From contig JAODLY010000044.1 of the NCBI GenBank assembly GCA_025464445.1, positions 91,430 to 155,429 on the forward strand: DNA of 64,000 nucleotides, in the 5' to 3' direction. Below the pieces are notes generated by a model, which did not search any database, was not told where the DNA came from, and was given only the letters and a program-made list of their open reading frames with translations. The stretch is from Rhodoglobus sp. Its GTDB lineage: Bacteria; Actinomycetota; Actinomycetes; Actinomycetales; Microbacteriaceae. Below are positions 41,735 to 51,424 of this stretch, piece by piece (position 1 is the stretch's first letter; the number at the start of each line of letters is the position of its first letter). The position numbers were made by a program, and so were the translations under genes.

Positions 41735-44317
41735 ATGGCCGCTGCCATTCCAGAGAAGCCCGCCCTCGAAGGCCTCGAAGACAAGTGGGCTCCCGTCTGG
41801 GAGGCCAACGGCACCCACCGGTTCGATCGGGATGCCGCGCTGCGTTCGCCTGACCCGCGCGAGAACGTCTTCTCCATCGACACTCCCCCGCCGACGGCGT
41901 CCGGGAGCCTGCACATCGGCCACGTCTTCAGCTACACCCACATGGATCTCGCCGCCCGGTTCCAGCGCATGCGCGGCAAGAACCTCTTCTACCCGATGGG
42001 CTGGGACGACAACGGCCTGCCCACCGAGCGGCGCGTGCAGAACTACTACGGCGTGCGGTGCGATCCCACGCTGCCCTACGACCCGTCGTTCGTGCCGCCG
42101 CTCGAGGGCGGCGAGGGAGCGTCATCCAAGGCCGCCGACCAGGTGCCGATCTCCCGCCGCAACTTCATCGAGCTGTGCGAGACGCTCACGGCTGAAGACG
42201 AGAAGCAGTTCGAAGAACTCTGGCGCCAGCTCGGGCTGAGCGTCGACTGGAGCCTGACCTACCGCACCATAGGCCCGGAGGCGCAGCTTGCCGCCCAGCG
42301 CGCGTTCCTGCGCAACCTTGCCCGCGGCGAGGCCTACCAGGCCGAGGCGCCGACGCTGTGGGATGTCACGTTCCGCACGGCTGTCGCCCAGGCCGAGCTC
42401 GAGGACAAGGAGCAGCCCGCCGCCTACCACCGCGTCTCGTTCCACAAGCCGGACGGCTCCACGGTGGAGATCGAGACCACCCGACCGGAACTGCTGCCCG
42501 CCTGCGTCGCCCTCGTCGCGCATCCCGACGACGAGCGCTACCAGGCGCTGTTCGGCACGACGGTGACGACGCCGCTGTTCGGTGTCGAGGTGCCGATCGT
42601 GGCGCACCACCTCGCGCAGAAGGACAAGGGATCTGGCATCGCCATGATCTGCACTTTCGGCGACGTGACCGACGTGATCTGGTGGCGCGAACTGGACCTA
42701 CCCAACCGCACGATCATCGGCGCGGACGGCCGCATCCTCGCCGACGCACCCGACGTGATCGTGACGGATGCCGCCAAGGCCGCATACGCGGAGCTCGCCG
42801 GCAAAACAGTCTTCTCCGCCAAGGCGAAGATCGTCGAACTGCTGCAGGCGTCGGGCGAGATGATCGGCGATCCCAAACCGATCACCCACGCCGTTAAGTT
42901 CTTCGAGAAGGGCGACAAGCCGCTCGAGATCATCTCCACCCGCCAGTGGTACATCACGAACGGCGCGAGGGACGAGAAGCTGCGCGAGAAGCTGTTCGGG
43001 GCGGGCAGACAGATCACGTTCACGCCGGACCACATGCGGGTGCGCTACGACAACTGGGTGGGCGGCCTCACCGGCGACTGGCTCATCTCGCGACAGCGTT
43101 TCTTTGGCGTGCCGATCCCGGTCTGGTACCACCTCGACCCCGCGGGTGAGAAGGGCGAGCCGATAGTGCCCGCAGAGTCCGCGCTGCCGGTCGACCCTTC
43201 ATCCGATGTGCCCGATGGGTTCACCGAGGTGGATCGCGGAAAGACATTCGTCGGCGAGCTCGACATCATGGACACCTGGGCGACGTCCTCCCTGACGCCG
43301 CAGATCGCGGGTGGCTGGGAGACAGACCCCGAGCTGTTCGACGTCGTGTTCCCCTACTCGTTGCGCAGCCAGGGGCAGGACATCATCCGCACCTGGCTGT
43401 TCTCGACGGTGCTGCGCGCCGAACTCGAGCACGGCCAGGTGCCATGGAAGAATGCCGGCATCTCAGGCTTCATCGTGGACCCCGACCGTAAGAAGATGTC
43501 CAAGTCGAAAGGCAACGTCGTCACGCCGAAGGGCATGCTCGACGAGCACGGTTCGGATGCCGTGCGCTATTGGGCGGCATCATCGCGGCTCGGAACAGAT
43601 GCCGCGTTCGATCCGCAGAACCCGAAGCAGATCAAGATCGGCCGGCGGCTGGCGATCAAGGTGTTGAACGCGGCGAAGTTCGTGTACTCGTTCCCTGAGG
43701 CCCAGGGAGAAGTGACCGAGGCGCTCGACGTCGACCTGTTGGCATCGTTGAACGCGGTGATCGTCACGGCGACCGATGCCCTCGAGCACTACGACCACGC
43801 CCGCGCGCTCGAAACCGCAGAACAGTTCTTCTGGACCTTCTGCGATGACTACCTCGAACTGGTGAAGGAGCGCGCATACGGTGCGGGCACTCCGCAGGCG
43901 CAGGCGAGCGCCGCTACCACCCTGCGCACCGCGATCGACGTGCTGCTGCGGCTGTTCGCGCCGTATATCCCCTTCGCAACCGAAGAAGTCTGGAGCTGGA
44001 CGCACGAAGGATCGGTGCACACCGCCGCCTGGCCCACGGTCGCCGACACCGGCGTGGATGCCGCCACGACCGGGCTGCTCGGCGCCGTGAGCGAGGCGCT
44101 CATCGGTATCCGGAGGGCAAAGACCGACGCCAAGGCCTCGCAGAAGACGGACGTTGTTTCGGCGACGATTGCCGGCCCCGGCATCCTCGCTGGTGGCCTC
44201 GATGACCTCAGGGCTGTCGGACGCATCGCGAGCGTAGAGTTCGTGGAGTCGGGGTCGATCGAGGTGCGCGACATCGTGCTCGCCGAGGACCCGGCCCGAT
44301 CGGAAGGCAGCGAATGA
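41735..44317 (+). CDS. valS: Valyl-tRNA synthetase
   Basis: 860 residues. HIGH motif SLHIGHVFSYTH near 60, KMSKS (KKMSKSKGN) near 588, and the editing domain between them (ETTRPELLPACVALVAHPDDERY). The anticodon-binding domain follows, with a short C-terminal helix. TAGAAT at 41634-41639 is a possible -10 box; the 230-bp upstream region shows no T-box. The stop overlaps the next gene (ATGA). Confidence 0.97.
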   Translation: MAAAIPEKPALEGLEDKWAPVWEANGTHRFDRDAALRSPDPRENVFSIDTPPPTASGSLHIGHVFSYTHMDLAARFQRMRGKNLFYPMGWDDNGLPTERRVQNYYGVRCDPTLPYDPSFVPPLEGGEGASSKAADQVPISRRNFIELCETLTAEDEKQFEELWRQLGLSVDWSLTYRTIGPEAQLAAQRAFLRNLARGEAYQAEAPTLWDVTFRTAVAQAELEDKEQPAAYHRVSFHKPDGSTVEIETTRPELLPACVALVAHPDDERYQALFGTTVTTPLFGVEVPIVAHHLAQKDKGSGIAMICTFGDVTDVIWWRELDLPNRTIIGADGRILADAPDVIVTDAAKAAYAELAGKTVFSAKAKIVELLQASGEMIGDPKPITHAVKFFEKGDKPLEIISTRQWYITNGARDEKLREKLFGAGRQITFTPDHMRVRYDNWVGGLTGDWLISRQRFFGVPIPVWYHLDPAGEKGEPIVPAESALPVDPSSDVPDGFTEVDRGKTFVGELDIMDTWATSSLTPQIAGGWETDPELFDVVFPYSLRSQGQDIIRTWLFSTVLRAELEHGQVPWKNAGISGFIVDPDRKKMSKSKGNVVTPKGMLDEHGSDAVRYWAASSRLGTDAAFDPQNPKQIKIGRRLAIKVLNAAKFVYSFPEAQGEVTEALDVDLLASLNAVIVTATDALEHYDHARALETAEQFFWTFCDDYLELVKERAYGAGTPQAQASAATTLRTAIDVLLRLFAPYIPFATEEVWSWTHEGSVHTAAWPTVADTGVDAATTGLLGAVSEALIGIRRAKTDAKASQKTDVVSATIAGPGILAGGLDDLRAVGRIASVEFVESGSIEVRDIVLAEDPARSEGSE

Positions 44318-44754
44318 CCGAAATCCGCGACATCCGCGAGGGCGACCAGCACGAATGGCGGCGGCTCTTCCTCGAGTACGGCGTGTTCTACAAGACAGAT
44401 TTCAGCGATGCTGTGCTCGATGGGGTCTGGGCGTGGCTCATGGATGCCGAATCCGACGTCTGCGCGGTCGTCGCGGCGGATGGCGGGCGCGCCTTCGGTT
44501 TCGCCCATTACCGCCGGCTGCCCGACACGTTCACCGCCGGTCCTGCATGGTTCCTGGACGACCTCTACGTGGAGCCCGGTCACCGCGGCGCCGGCACCGG
44601 GGCCGCGCTCATCGACGCCGTCGCCGAGCGCGCGGCATCCGACGGCGGGGGCACGCTGCGCTGGATCACTGCTGCCGACAACGAAACGGCGCAAAGCGTT
44701 TACAACCGGGTAGCCACGAAGACCAGCTGGGTCACCTACGAGCGGGAGACCTGA
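44314..44754 (+). CDS. GNAT family N-acetyltransferase
   Basis: 146 residues with the complete GNAT fold. The acetyl-CoA loop is LDDLYVEPGHRGAGTGAALIDAVAERA near 85-110, and the closing strand ITAADNETAQSVYNRV follows. The start overlaps the valS stop, and the next gene begins within its stop (TGATG). The acceptor substrate is unknown. Confidence 0.9.
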   Translation: MTEIRDIREGDQHEWRRLFLEYGVFYKTDFSDAVLDGVWAWLMDAESDVCAVVAADGGRAFGFAHYRRLPDTFTAGPAWFLDDLYVEPGHRGAGTGAALIDAVAERAASDGGGTLRWITAADNETAQSVYNRVATKTSWVTYERET

Positions 44755-44984
44755 TGCAACTCGGCACGCGCTGGAGCGTGGGCGACGAACCGCCGGCCAG
44801 GCTGCCCGATGCGGTGACCTCCGCGATCGGAGGCGTCGAGGCCGAGCTTGCCGGGGTGGACACGAGCCAGTGGCGCTGGACGCTGACCTGGCTCGAGGGC
44901 AGGCCCGTCGTCGAGCTGGATGACGGCACCACGATCCGGGTCGGCCACGACGGAGTCGTCACCGTCGAAGAACCCAGCCAATAA
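44754..44984 (+). CDS. Small protein of unknown function
   Basis: 76 residues, start shared with the acetyltransferase stop. A compact alpha/beta sequence (RLPDAVTSAIGGVEAELAG, WRWTLTWLEGRPVVELDDGTTIRVG) without membrane segment. Codon use is typical of the chromosome. It belongs to the valS transcript; no family was recognised. Confidence 0.7.
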   Translation: MQLGTRWSVGDEPPARLPDAVTSAIGGVEAELAGVDTSQWRWTLTWLEGRPVVELDDGTTIRVGHDGVVTVEEPSQ

Positions 44985-45092
44985 GACCAGCCCCGGATCC
45001 ACCGCGAAAGTAATGCCTGCACAGGAGGTGGCGCTAGGACGCCGTGTGCGTATGACGCGATGAAGCCGGGGCCGGAGCTGGGGTAGCGCGGT

Positions 45093-45329
45093 CTAGAAGA
45101 CGCGCGCGATGCGCAGGGCGGCTTCGCGCCGCTCGCGCTCGAGCACGAGGTCGTTGGCGCGCCGCAGGGCGTGCTCCTCGTGGCTAAGGGTCGCGCGGTC
45201 GGCGCGGGCGCGCGCCCACCGGAGCATAGCCAGGCTGAGTCGCATCACGACCCTGTCGATCCCGTGCGGGCGGGGCCGTCGGGTGGTCGGCACCGCGTAG
45301 CCGTGCTGGAAAACTGTCGTCGCTGTCAT
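45093..45329 (-). CDS. Small basic protein downstream of an ArsR-type regulator
   Basis: 78 residues from the ATG at 45329, which has AGGAAGAGG eight bases upstream; an ATG at 45413 in the same frame would add 28 residues and follows the regulator stop directly. The product is Arg/Ala rich and helical (RLSLAMLRWARARADRATLSHEEHALRRANDLVLERERREAALRIA), with no membrane segment. The function is unknown. It is probably cotranscribed with the regulator and may be its target. Confidence 0.6.
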   Translation of the reverse strand: MTATTVFQHGYAVPTTRRPRPHGIDRVVMRLSLAMLRWARARADRATLSHEEHALRRANDLVLERERREAALRIARVF

Positions 45330-45415
45330 CGTGTTCACCTCTTCCTCGGTGTCCAAGTTACGGCTGACCACCGACATCCCCGAGGATGTTGCAGGCGTCT
45401 TTTCGAGAGTCATTG

Positions 45416-46141
45416 TTATGGCGTTGTCGCCTCCTTGTCGGCGGTCGAGACGGGTGGGGTTGGCGTGCCGTCAAGCACGGGGAACGCGTTGAAATGCACC
45501 TGCACCGGCCGGGACCCGGGTGGGTTCTTGCCGCGATACTCGTCGAGCACACGGTTGGTGAAGTCTTCCCATTCCTCGACGACGTGCTTGAGCTGCTCGG
45601 CGGTCAGCCTGAGATTCACCGTGGAGACTGTCGAGATCTCTGTCCACTCCGGGGCGAGCACGTCGTACCCGTGTTCCATGAAGTCGGTGAGGAGTGCGCC
45701 GCGGGTGCGCTCCCATTGCCTGAGCAGGGTTTTGGATGCTGCGCGGCCGGCCCCAGACGTCGCGAGCTCCTGCGACGACAGCGTGATGCCGCCGGGCACC
45801 CGCTCCCACCAGCGCTCCCGCCCTGTGCCTTTGCCCTCAACCTCGCGCACGAAGCCGTGGCGCTCGAGCTGGCGAAGGTGATAGCTCGTCGCGCCGCTGG
45901 ACTCGCCCAGTCGCTCGGCAAGGCCACTCGCGGTGAACTGCCCGTATGTCGAGAGGGTGTCGAGAATCTGCACCCGCAACGGGTGGGCCAGGGCCTTGAG
46001 ACTCTCGAGGTCGAGTTTGCGGTCTTCGGGGAACTGCGACTTCCTGGGCGCCCCGGCGGCAGGACCAGCGCCCGCAGCAGCCTCGGCAGCGGCAGGCACA
46101 GCCGCCTCCGCGTCCGCGGTGTCGATGCCTGCATTCTCCAT
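45416..46141 (-). CDS. ArsR-type winged-helix regulator
   Basis: 241 residues from the ATG at 46141. After an Ala-rich N-terminus comes the winged helix at about 40-115 (LDLESLKALAHPLRVQILDTLSTYGQFTASGLAERLGESSGATSYHLRQLERHGFVREV), then a C-terminal part typical of larger ArsR/SmtB-like regulators with a HTH_20 domain (EWTEISTVSTVNLRLTAEQLKHVVEEWEDF). Metal-binding cysteines are not seen. A start seven codons upstream lies within the operator and was rejected. The operator at 46141-46192 ends at the start codon, so the gene is probably autoregulated and its transcript nearly leaderless. Confidence 0.88.
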   Translation of the reverse strand: MENAGIDTADAEAAVPAAAEAAAGAGPAAGAPRKSQFPEDRKLDLESLKALAHPLRVQILDTLSTYGQFTASGLAERLGESSGATSYHLRQLERHGFVREVEGKGTGRERWWERVPGGITLSSQELATSGAGRAASKTLLRQWERTRGALLTDFMEHGYDVLAPEWTEISTVSTVNLRLTAEQLKHVVEEWEDFTNRVLDEYRGKNPPGSRPVQVHFNAFPVLDGTPTPPVSTADKEATTP

Positions 46142-46192
46142 GTTGCAAAGATAGCATTGCAAAGAATTCTTTGCAATGTGTTCTTTGCAACA
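46141..46192. promoter_or_regulatory. Nested 52-bp palindromic operator of the ArsR-type gene
   Basis: A perfect 22-bp palindrome (ATTGCAAAGAA and TTCTTTGCAAT, 46156-46177) is flanked by an outer pair of half sites, TGTTGCAAAGA (46141-46151) and TCTTTGCAACA (46182-46192). The whole block is symmetrical apart from two four-base spacers. TTGCAA and TATCTT 17 bases apart on the minus strand could form the promoter, so bound repressor would cover it. Confidence 0.8.
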
Positions 46193-46222
46193 GGTTCTTT
46201 GTAAGACAAAGGTGCGCGGGGC

Positions 46223-47527
46223 TTAGTTGTTCGCCTTGCTGCAGGTGGACTGGGCGGCCGTCTGGCCCGTGATGGCCGACGGAAGCGCGACCGGGGCGGC
46301 CGGGGCCGCGACGGGCACCGGAGATGCCGTCGGGACGGGGTTCCTGAGAAGGTCGGCGACGGATGGGGTTGCCGAGGGCAGCGGGGCGGGAAGTGCCGGG
46401 CCATCCGCCGCCCCCACCCCGAGGCTTCCGGTCAGCTGCAAGGGGGTGTCCGCGGCAAGCGCGGAGATGAGCGCACTAGCGGCGGCGTCATTGGGCACCA
46501 CCCGGTTGGCGTTCTCGGGATCGCTGACCGCGGGGTATTGCAGGAACACGATGTTGGCGAGACTGATGTTTTTGAGCGCGAGGGCGATCGACACCATCGA
46601 GGTGGGATTGGCAAGCGATTCCGAAGCCTGGATATTCGCGGCGGCGGCGTTCGCGAGCTGGTACAGCACTATCGGGTTCGACAGCACGCCCTCCCCCATC
46701 ACCTGGCGTGCAAGTGCAGACAGGAACACCTGCTGGTTACTGATCCTGCCCAGGTCACTGCCATCCCCCACGCCGTAGCGGGTGCGCACAAAGGCGAGCG
46801 CAGTGCTGCCGGACAGGCGCTGCGTGCCCGCCGGCAGACTGAGGCCGGCCGAAGGGTCGTCCACGGGCGCGTTCAGGCACACCGAGACGCCACCGACGGC
46901 GTCGGCCATGGCGATGACCCCGTCGAAGTTGATCGTCGCGGCGTACTGGATGTTGAGCCCGGTGAGCTGCTCCGCCGTGAGCACCACGCACGACAACCCG
47001 CCCTCGGACAGGGTCGTGTTGAACATCGCTTTCGACTGTGCGGAGAAGGTTCCGCCCGAAGGATCCGGACACTCGGGGATCGGCACCTCCAGGTCACGAG
47101 GAATGCTGATGACCGCGGCGCTGCTGTGGTCTGCCGAGATGTGCAGCACCATTGTCACGTCGTTGCTGCCCGTGCCCGAGCTGCCGTCGAGCTGGTCCTG
47201 GGTGCTGAACTCCCCACCCTGGCCGGTGCGCGTATCCGTTCCCGCAAGCAGGATGTTCGCGCCGCCCTGGAGGGCACCCACCTGGGGAAGCGGTGCGACC
47301 TGCCCGTTCGCCTGCAGCAGTTGCACGCCGGGCTTGAGCTGGCTCGTCGTGCTCCACACAAGGGCACCCGCGATGGCGAGCGAACTGGCCACGAGCACGG
47401 CGATCGCCGCGAGAAAAAAACGCCCGGCATCCAGCAGGGGCCGCGGCGCCCTCCCCTTGCGGTGGCGGACGGCGCCCGTCGAGCGCCGTCGACTAGGCGG
47501 TTGGCCCAGATCGAGAGCACGCGTCAT
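46223..47527 (-). CDS. LytR-CpsA-Psr (LCP) family wall-polymer ligase
   Basis: 434 residues. A basic cytoplasmic N-terminus, one membrane helix (about 36-58, FFLAAIAVLVASSLAIAGALVW), then the LCP domain: NILLAGTDTR near 90, DVTMVLHISADHSSAAVISIPRD near 122, and AFVRTRYGVGDGSDLGRISNQQ near 245, whose Arg and Asp residues bind the lipid pyrophosphate. A Pro/Ala/Val-rich tail ends the protein. LCP enzymes attach arabinogalactan- or teichoic-acid-like polymers to peptidoglycan. Confidence 0.93.
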   Translation of the reverse strand: MTRALDLGQPPSRRRSTGAVRHRKGRAPRPLLDAGRFFLAAIAVLVASSLAIAGALVWSTTSQLKPGVQLLQANGQVAPLPQVGALQGGANILLAGTDTRTGQGGEFSTQDQLDGSSGTGSNDVTMVLHISADHSSAAVISIPRDLEVPIPECPDPSGGTFSAQSKAMFNTTLSEGGLSCVVLTAEQLTGLNIQYAATINFDGVIAMADAVGGVSVCLNAPVDDPSAGLSLPAGTQRLSGSTALAFVRTRYGVGDGSDLGRISNQQVFLSALARQVMGEGVLSNPIVLYQLANAAAANIQASESLANPTSMVSIALALKNISLANIVFLQYPAVSDPENANRVVPNDAAASALISALAADTPLQLTGSLGVGAADGPALPAPLPSATPSVADLLRNPVPTASPVPVAAPAAPVALPSAITGQTAAQSTCSKANN

Positions 47528-47673
47528 CCCGCGAGATTATCGCGGCAACCTGCGGGGAAGCGTGGAAGCATGCCGCTCGCCGCAAGAACACAGCAGATAC
47601 AAAGGTGAGCATCAGGGCGCGTGCAATGTAGCGCTCTTCCTGTTGGGGCAATCTTCGAGAATAGGGTGGTGGG

Positions 47674-49698
47674 ATGACCAATCCCTTCTTCGAGCCTTCG
47701 ACCCTGCCCTTCGGCATGCCTCCCTTCGCGCAGATCGAGGATGAGCACTACCGCCCGGCGTTCGAGAAGGGCATGACAGACCATCTCGCCGAGGTCGAGC
47801 AGATCACGCGCAGACGGGACATGCCGACATTCGAGAACACAATGATCCCGCTCGAACGGGGCGGCCAGGTTCTCGAGCGGGTGGCGACGGTGTTCTTCAA
47901 CAAGGCGTCGTCAGACGGCACCCCGTTCACCGAGCAGCTCGAGGAGGAGATCGCGCCGCTGCTCGCGGCCCACTCCGACGCGATCCGGCTCGACTCACAG
48001 CTCTACTGGCGCATCAAGACCCTCTACGAGCAGCTCGACACGCTCGATCTCGACGCCGAGAGCCGCTACCTGGTCGAGCGCTACTACATGGAGTTCACGA
48101 TCGCCGGCGCCGGGCTCGACGACACGGAGAAGGACCTGCTGCGCGAGTACAACCAGAAGCTCTCCACCATCACGACCCGCTTCGAGAAGAACCTGCTCGC
48201 CGACACGAACGATCTCGCCATCGTCATCGAGGATGTCGCCGAGCTCGACGGCCTCGAACCGGGAGAGATCTCGGCGGCCGCGCTGGCGGCGAACGACCGC
48301 GGCCTCGACGGCAAGTACCTCGTGACCCTCGTGCTGCCCACCGGGCACCCGTACCTTGCCGCGCTCACCAATCGTGACGTGCGCGCCCGCATCATGGCGG
48401 CATCCCGCGCCCGCGGCAACCGAGGCGGCGACTGGGACAACAGCGAACTCGTGCTCGAGATCACCCGGCTGCGGGCCGAGCGCGCGAGGCTGCTCGGCTT
48501 CGAGTCGCACGCCGCCTGGGTGATGGCCGACGAAACCGCCAAGACCCCAGCCAACGTCGCGGCGATGCTCGACAAGCTCGCCACGCCGGCCGCTCGCAAC
48601 GCGAAAGAAGAGCAGGCCGACCTCGAGGCGCAGGCCGGCCAACCCATCGAGGCACACGACTGGAGTTACTACAGCGAGAAGGTGCGCAAGGCCAAATACG
48701 ACGTGGACACCGCCCAGATGCGTCCGTACTTCGAGGCGGAGCGGGTGCTGAAGGATGGCGTGTTCTACGCGGCGACGCAGTTGTATGGCATCAGGTTCAC
48801 CGAGCGCGGAGACATCCCGGCGTATCACCCTGACGTGCGGGTGTTCGAGGTCAGCAACGAGGACGGCACCCCGGTCGGGCTCTACACGCTCGACCTGTAC
48901 ACCCGCGATTCGAAGCGCGGCGGTGCGTGGATGAACTCGCTCATCTCCCAGTCGGCGCTGCTGGATCACCCGGTGATCGTCACGAACAACCTCAACGTGC
49001 CCAAGCCCGCCGGAGGCGAGCCGACGCTTCTCACCTACGACGAGGTGAACACGCTTTTCCACGAGTTCGGGCACGCGCTGCACGGGTTGTTCGCCCGGGT
49101 GACTTACCCGAAGTTCGCCGGAACGAACACCTACCGCGATTTCGTCGAATACCCCAGCCAGGTGAATGAGATGTGGATGCTGTGGCCCGAGATCATCGCC
49201 AACTACGCGGTGCACCACGAGACCGGCGAACCGATGCCGACCCAGTTCGTGGAGAAGATCCAGGCGTCGTCGGCATTCAATGAGGGATTCGCCACGAGCG
49301 AGTATCTTGCCGCGGCGCTGCTCGACCAGGCCTGGCACACGATCGCGGCAGGAGACACCGTCACGGATGTCGCGGCGTTCGAGGCCGCGGCGCTGGCGAA
49401 TGTCGGGCTCGACAACCCCGCCGTACCCACCCGGTACTCGAGCACCTACTTCCAGCACGTGATGTCGACGTCGGCATACGACGCCGGCTACTACTCCTAC
49501 ATCTGGAGCGAAGTGCTCGACGCCGACACCGTCGAGTGGTTCAAGGAGAACGGCGGCCTCACGCGCGCCAACGGCGACCGCTTCCGGTCCAGGCTGCTCG
49601 GCGTCGGTGGGTCGAAGGATCCGCTCGAGGCGTTCAAGGACTTCCGGGGACGCGACGCCGACATCCAGCCCCTGCTCGACCGGCGTGGACTGAACTGA
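47674..49698 (+). CDS. dcp: M3 family oligopeptidase (peptidyl-dipeptidase Dcp type)
   Basis: 674 residues, normal for the family. The zinc site HEFGH is at about 463-467 (NTLFHEFGHALHGLFA) with the third ligand Glu in the following helix (DFVEYPSQVNEMW). The N-terminus (NPFFEPSTLPFGMPPFAQIEDEHYRPAFEKGM) is the usual Dcp opening. There is no signal peptide, so it acts in the cytoplasm on small peptides. Confidence 0.95.
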   Translation: MTNPFFEPSTLPFGMPPFAQIEDEHYRPAFEKGMTDHLAEVEQITRRRDMPTFENTMIPLERGGQVLERVATVFFNKASSDGTPFTEQLEEEIAPLLAAHSDAIRLDSQLYWRIKTLYEQLDTLDLDAESRYLVERYYMEFTIAGAGLDDTEKDLLREYNQKLSTITTRFEKNLLADTNDLAIVIEDVAELDGLEPGEISAAALAANDRGLDGKYLVTLVLPTGHPYLAALTNRDVRARIMAASRARGNRGGDWDNSELVLEITRLRAERARLLGFESHAAWVMADETAKTPANVAAMLDKLATPAARNAKEEQADLEAQAGQPIEAHDWSYYSEKVRKAKYDVDTAQMRPYFEAERVLKDGVFYAATQLYGIRFTERGDIPAYHPDVRVFEVSNEDGTPVGLYTLDLYTRDSKRGGAWMNSLISQSALLDHPVIVTNNLNVPKPAGGEPTLLTYDEVNTLFHEFGHALHGLFARVTYPKFAGTNTYRDFVEYPSQVNEMWMLWPEIIANYAVHHETGEPMPTQFVEKIQASSAFNEGFATSEYLAAALLDQAWHTIAAGDTVTDVAAFEAAALANVGLDNPAVPTRYSSTYFQHVMSTSAYDAGYYSYIWSEVLDADTVEWFKENGGLTRANGDRFRSRLLGVGGSKDPLEAFKDFRGRDADIQPLLDRRGLN

Positions 49699-49712
49699 CG
49701 CTGATACTGCGT

Positions 49713-49729
49713 GGCGCAACAGTTGCGCC
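49713..49729. promoter_or_regulatory. Inverted repeat upstream of the MarR gene
   Basis: GGCGCAA, three bases, TTGCGCC, ending 25 bp before the MarR start. MarR proteins usually bind such palindromes in their own promoters. Confidence 0.5.
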
Positions 49730-49754
49730 GCGCAGTGGGGTCTAACCTGCACGC

Positions 49755-50219
49755 ATGGCCACCCAGAGCCGTGCACAACTGATCTTCCGCCTCCAATCGG
49801 ATGTCGCGGAGACGGTAGCGGACGGGGTGGCCCTCCAGCAGGCCATCGCCGATCACCTCGGATTGTCCGCCAGCGACCTGCGCGCGATCACCGTGCTCAT
49901 GCGCGCAGGGACCGCCACGGCGGGCGATCTCGCCGAAGCCAGCTCGCTGACGACGGGTGCAGCGACCCGCATGATCGACAGGCTCGCGGGTGCGGGCTGG
50001 GTGGTGCGGCACTCCGACGACAACGATCGGCGCAAGGTGCTGGTCACCCTCCGCAAGGAGCGGCGCGGGGAGCTGGGCGAGCTCTACGCCGGCATGTCAG
50101 CGAGCTGGAGCGAAGCCCTCGCCGACAAATCGGACGACGAGTTGGCGAACGTGCTCGAGCTGTTCGACCGGATGCGCCGCGTCGCCCGCGCCCACGCCGA
50201 CGCCCTGCGCGGCTCTTAG
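49755..50219 (+). CDS. MarR family transcriptional regulator
   Basis: 154 residues. The winged helix spans about 40-105: [67 protein letters not shown], where the DxRxxxxxLT pattern closes the wing. Dimer helices lie at both ends. Its stop overlaps the convergent LLM oxidoreductase gene. The ligand is unknown. Confidence 0.94.
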   Translation: MATQSRAQLIFRLQSDVAETVADGVALQQAIADHLGLSASDLRAITVLMRAGTATAGDLAEASSLTTGAATRMIDRLAGAGWVVRHSDDNDRRKVLVTLRKERRGELGELYAGMSASWSEALADKSDDELANVLELFDRMRRVARAHADALRGS

Positions 50220-51229
50220 CTGTCTCGGGCGGGCAGCAGCGCCACTTCTTCGAGCGTGCGCACCTTCGTTGCGAGGTCGGGCCCCTGCGGCACGATGATG
50301 ACCTCGTCGGCGTGCGTCGCCGCCAGCAGGTCGTCGATGCGCCGTTTCACGTGGCCGAGGTCGCCGATCGCCTGCTGCGAGTTGCGCTCAGCCACCCAGG
50401 CCAGCTCTGCCGGGGTCCAGTCGTGGGCGATGGCATCGGCAAGCGTGGGCACGCGCGTGGGACGCTGCCCCTGCCGCATACGCACGAAGGCGAGCGAACC
50501 GGGGAGCATGAGGCGCTCGGCCTCGGCCGCGTCATCCGCGACGAGCACGGAGACCGCGACCATCGAGTGCGGCTCGGCGAGGACCACGGACGGGGTGAAC
50601 GCCGAGCGATAGGTCTCGAACGCGAGTCGCGTGTTTGCGCCGCCCGCGAAGTGGTGGGCGAAGGCGAACGGCAGCCCCATGAGCCCAGCCAGCCGTGCGC
50701 TGAAATCGCTCGACCCGAGAAGCCAGAGTTCGGGTGAGTCACCCAGCCCCGGCACCGCGACGACACGCGAGCCGATACCGTTCTCGAGCGGCGGGATCGT
50801 GCCGAACCAGGACAGCAGCTCGATGACCTGGTTGGGGAAGTCATCGACGGCCTCCTGCACGCTTCCGCGCCGCAGCACGGATGAGGTCAGCGGGTCCGTG
50901 CCTGGAGCCCGACCGAGCCCCAGGTCGATGCGGTCGCCATGCAGCGCCACGAGCGTACCGAACTGCTCCGCGACGACGAGCGACGGGTGATTCGGAAGCA
51001 TCACCCCGCCGGAGCCGACCCGGATCGTCTTCGTCGCGGCCGCGATCGCCCCGATCAGGACGGCGGGAGACGAACTCGCGATCGCGGGCATCCCGTGGTG
51101 CTCAGCCACCCAGAACCGCCGGTACCCGAGCCCCTCGGCGATGCGCGCCGTCTCGATGGTCTGTGCGAGGGCCTCGCCGTGCGACATCCCGTCATAGACG
51201 GATGCGAGGTCGAGTACCGAGGCTTTCAC
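50216..51229 (-). CDS. LLM-class flavin-dependent oxidoreductase
   Basis: 337 residues from a GTG at 51229; longer frames upstream run into the tandem repeats. The bacterial-luciferase-like barrel is shown by [92 protein letters not shown] landmarks, of which [21 protein letters not shown] and [11 protein letters not shown] are the clearest. Members use FMN or F420 with oxygen; the substrate is unknown. A GGAGG-rich array lies just upstream. Confidence 0.88.
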   Translation of the reverse strand: MKASVLDLASVYDGMSHGEALAQTIETARIAEGLGYRRFWVAEHHGMPAIASSSPAVLIGAIAAATKTIRVGSGGVMLPNHPSLVVAEQFGTLVALHGDRIDLGLGRAPGTDPLTSSVLRRGSVQEAVDDFPNQVIELLSWFGTIPPLENGIGSRVVAVPGLGDSPELWLLGSSDFSARLAGLMGLPFAFAHHFAGGANTRLAFETYRSAFTPSVVLAEPHSMVAVSVLVADDAAEAERLMLPGSLAFVRMRQGQRPTRVPTLADAIAHDWTPAELAWVAERNSQQAIGDLGHVKRRIDDLLAATHADEVIIVPQGPDLATKVRTLEEVALLPARDS

Positions 51230-51298
51230 CTCGGGTGCAACGCGGCCCGCACGGCGATCATTCCGGCTCCGGCAACGGCACACCACCCGGGCGCGTCA

Positions 51299-51424
51299 GA
51301 CCGGTCGCCTCCCCCGCGCCGGTCGCCTCCCTACCGGTCGCCTCCCCAGACCGGTCGCCTCCATACCGGTCGCCTCCCTCAGATCGTTCGCCTCCATACC
51401 GGTCGCCTCCCTCAGATCGTTCGC
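51299..51424 (-). repeat. Tandem GGAGGCGACCGGT array
   Basis: About eight degenerate units of 15-18 bp built on GGAGGCGACCGGT (minus strand). Two units put an ATG at ribosome-binding-site distance (starts at 51397 and 51364), opening a 33-codon frame that ends at 51296. It lies 70 bp upstream of the LLM gene. The function is unknown. Confidence 0.7.

Noticed and set aside
44985..45092. Possible terminator built from repeated CCGGGGC blocks
   Set aside because: The arms are many bases apart and imperfect with no T-run; too weak to list.
47995..49776. Minus-strand frame of 593 codons over the M3 peptidase
   Set aside because: Opposite strand of a clear peptidase gene with the HEFGH site; a shadow.
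51299..51424. CRISPR array
   Set aside because: Units are 15-18 bp, adjacent and degenerate, with no unique spacers and no cas genes nearby.
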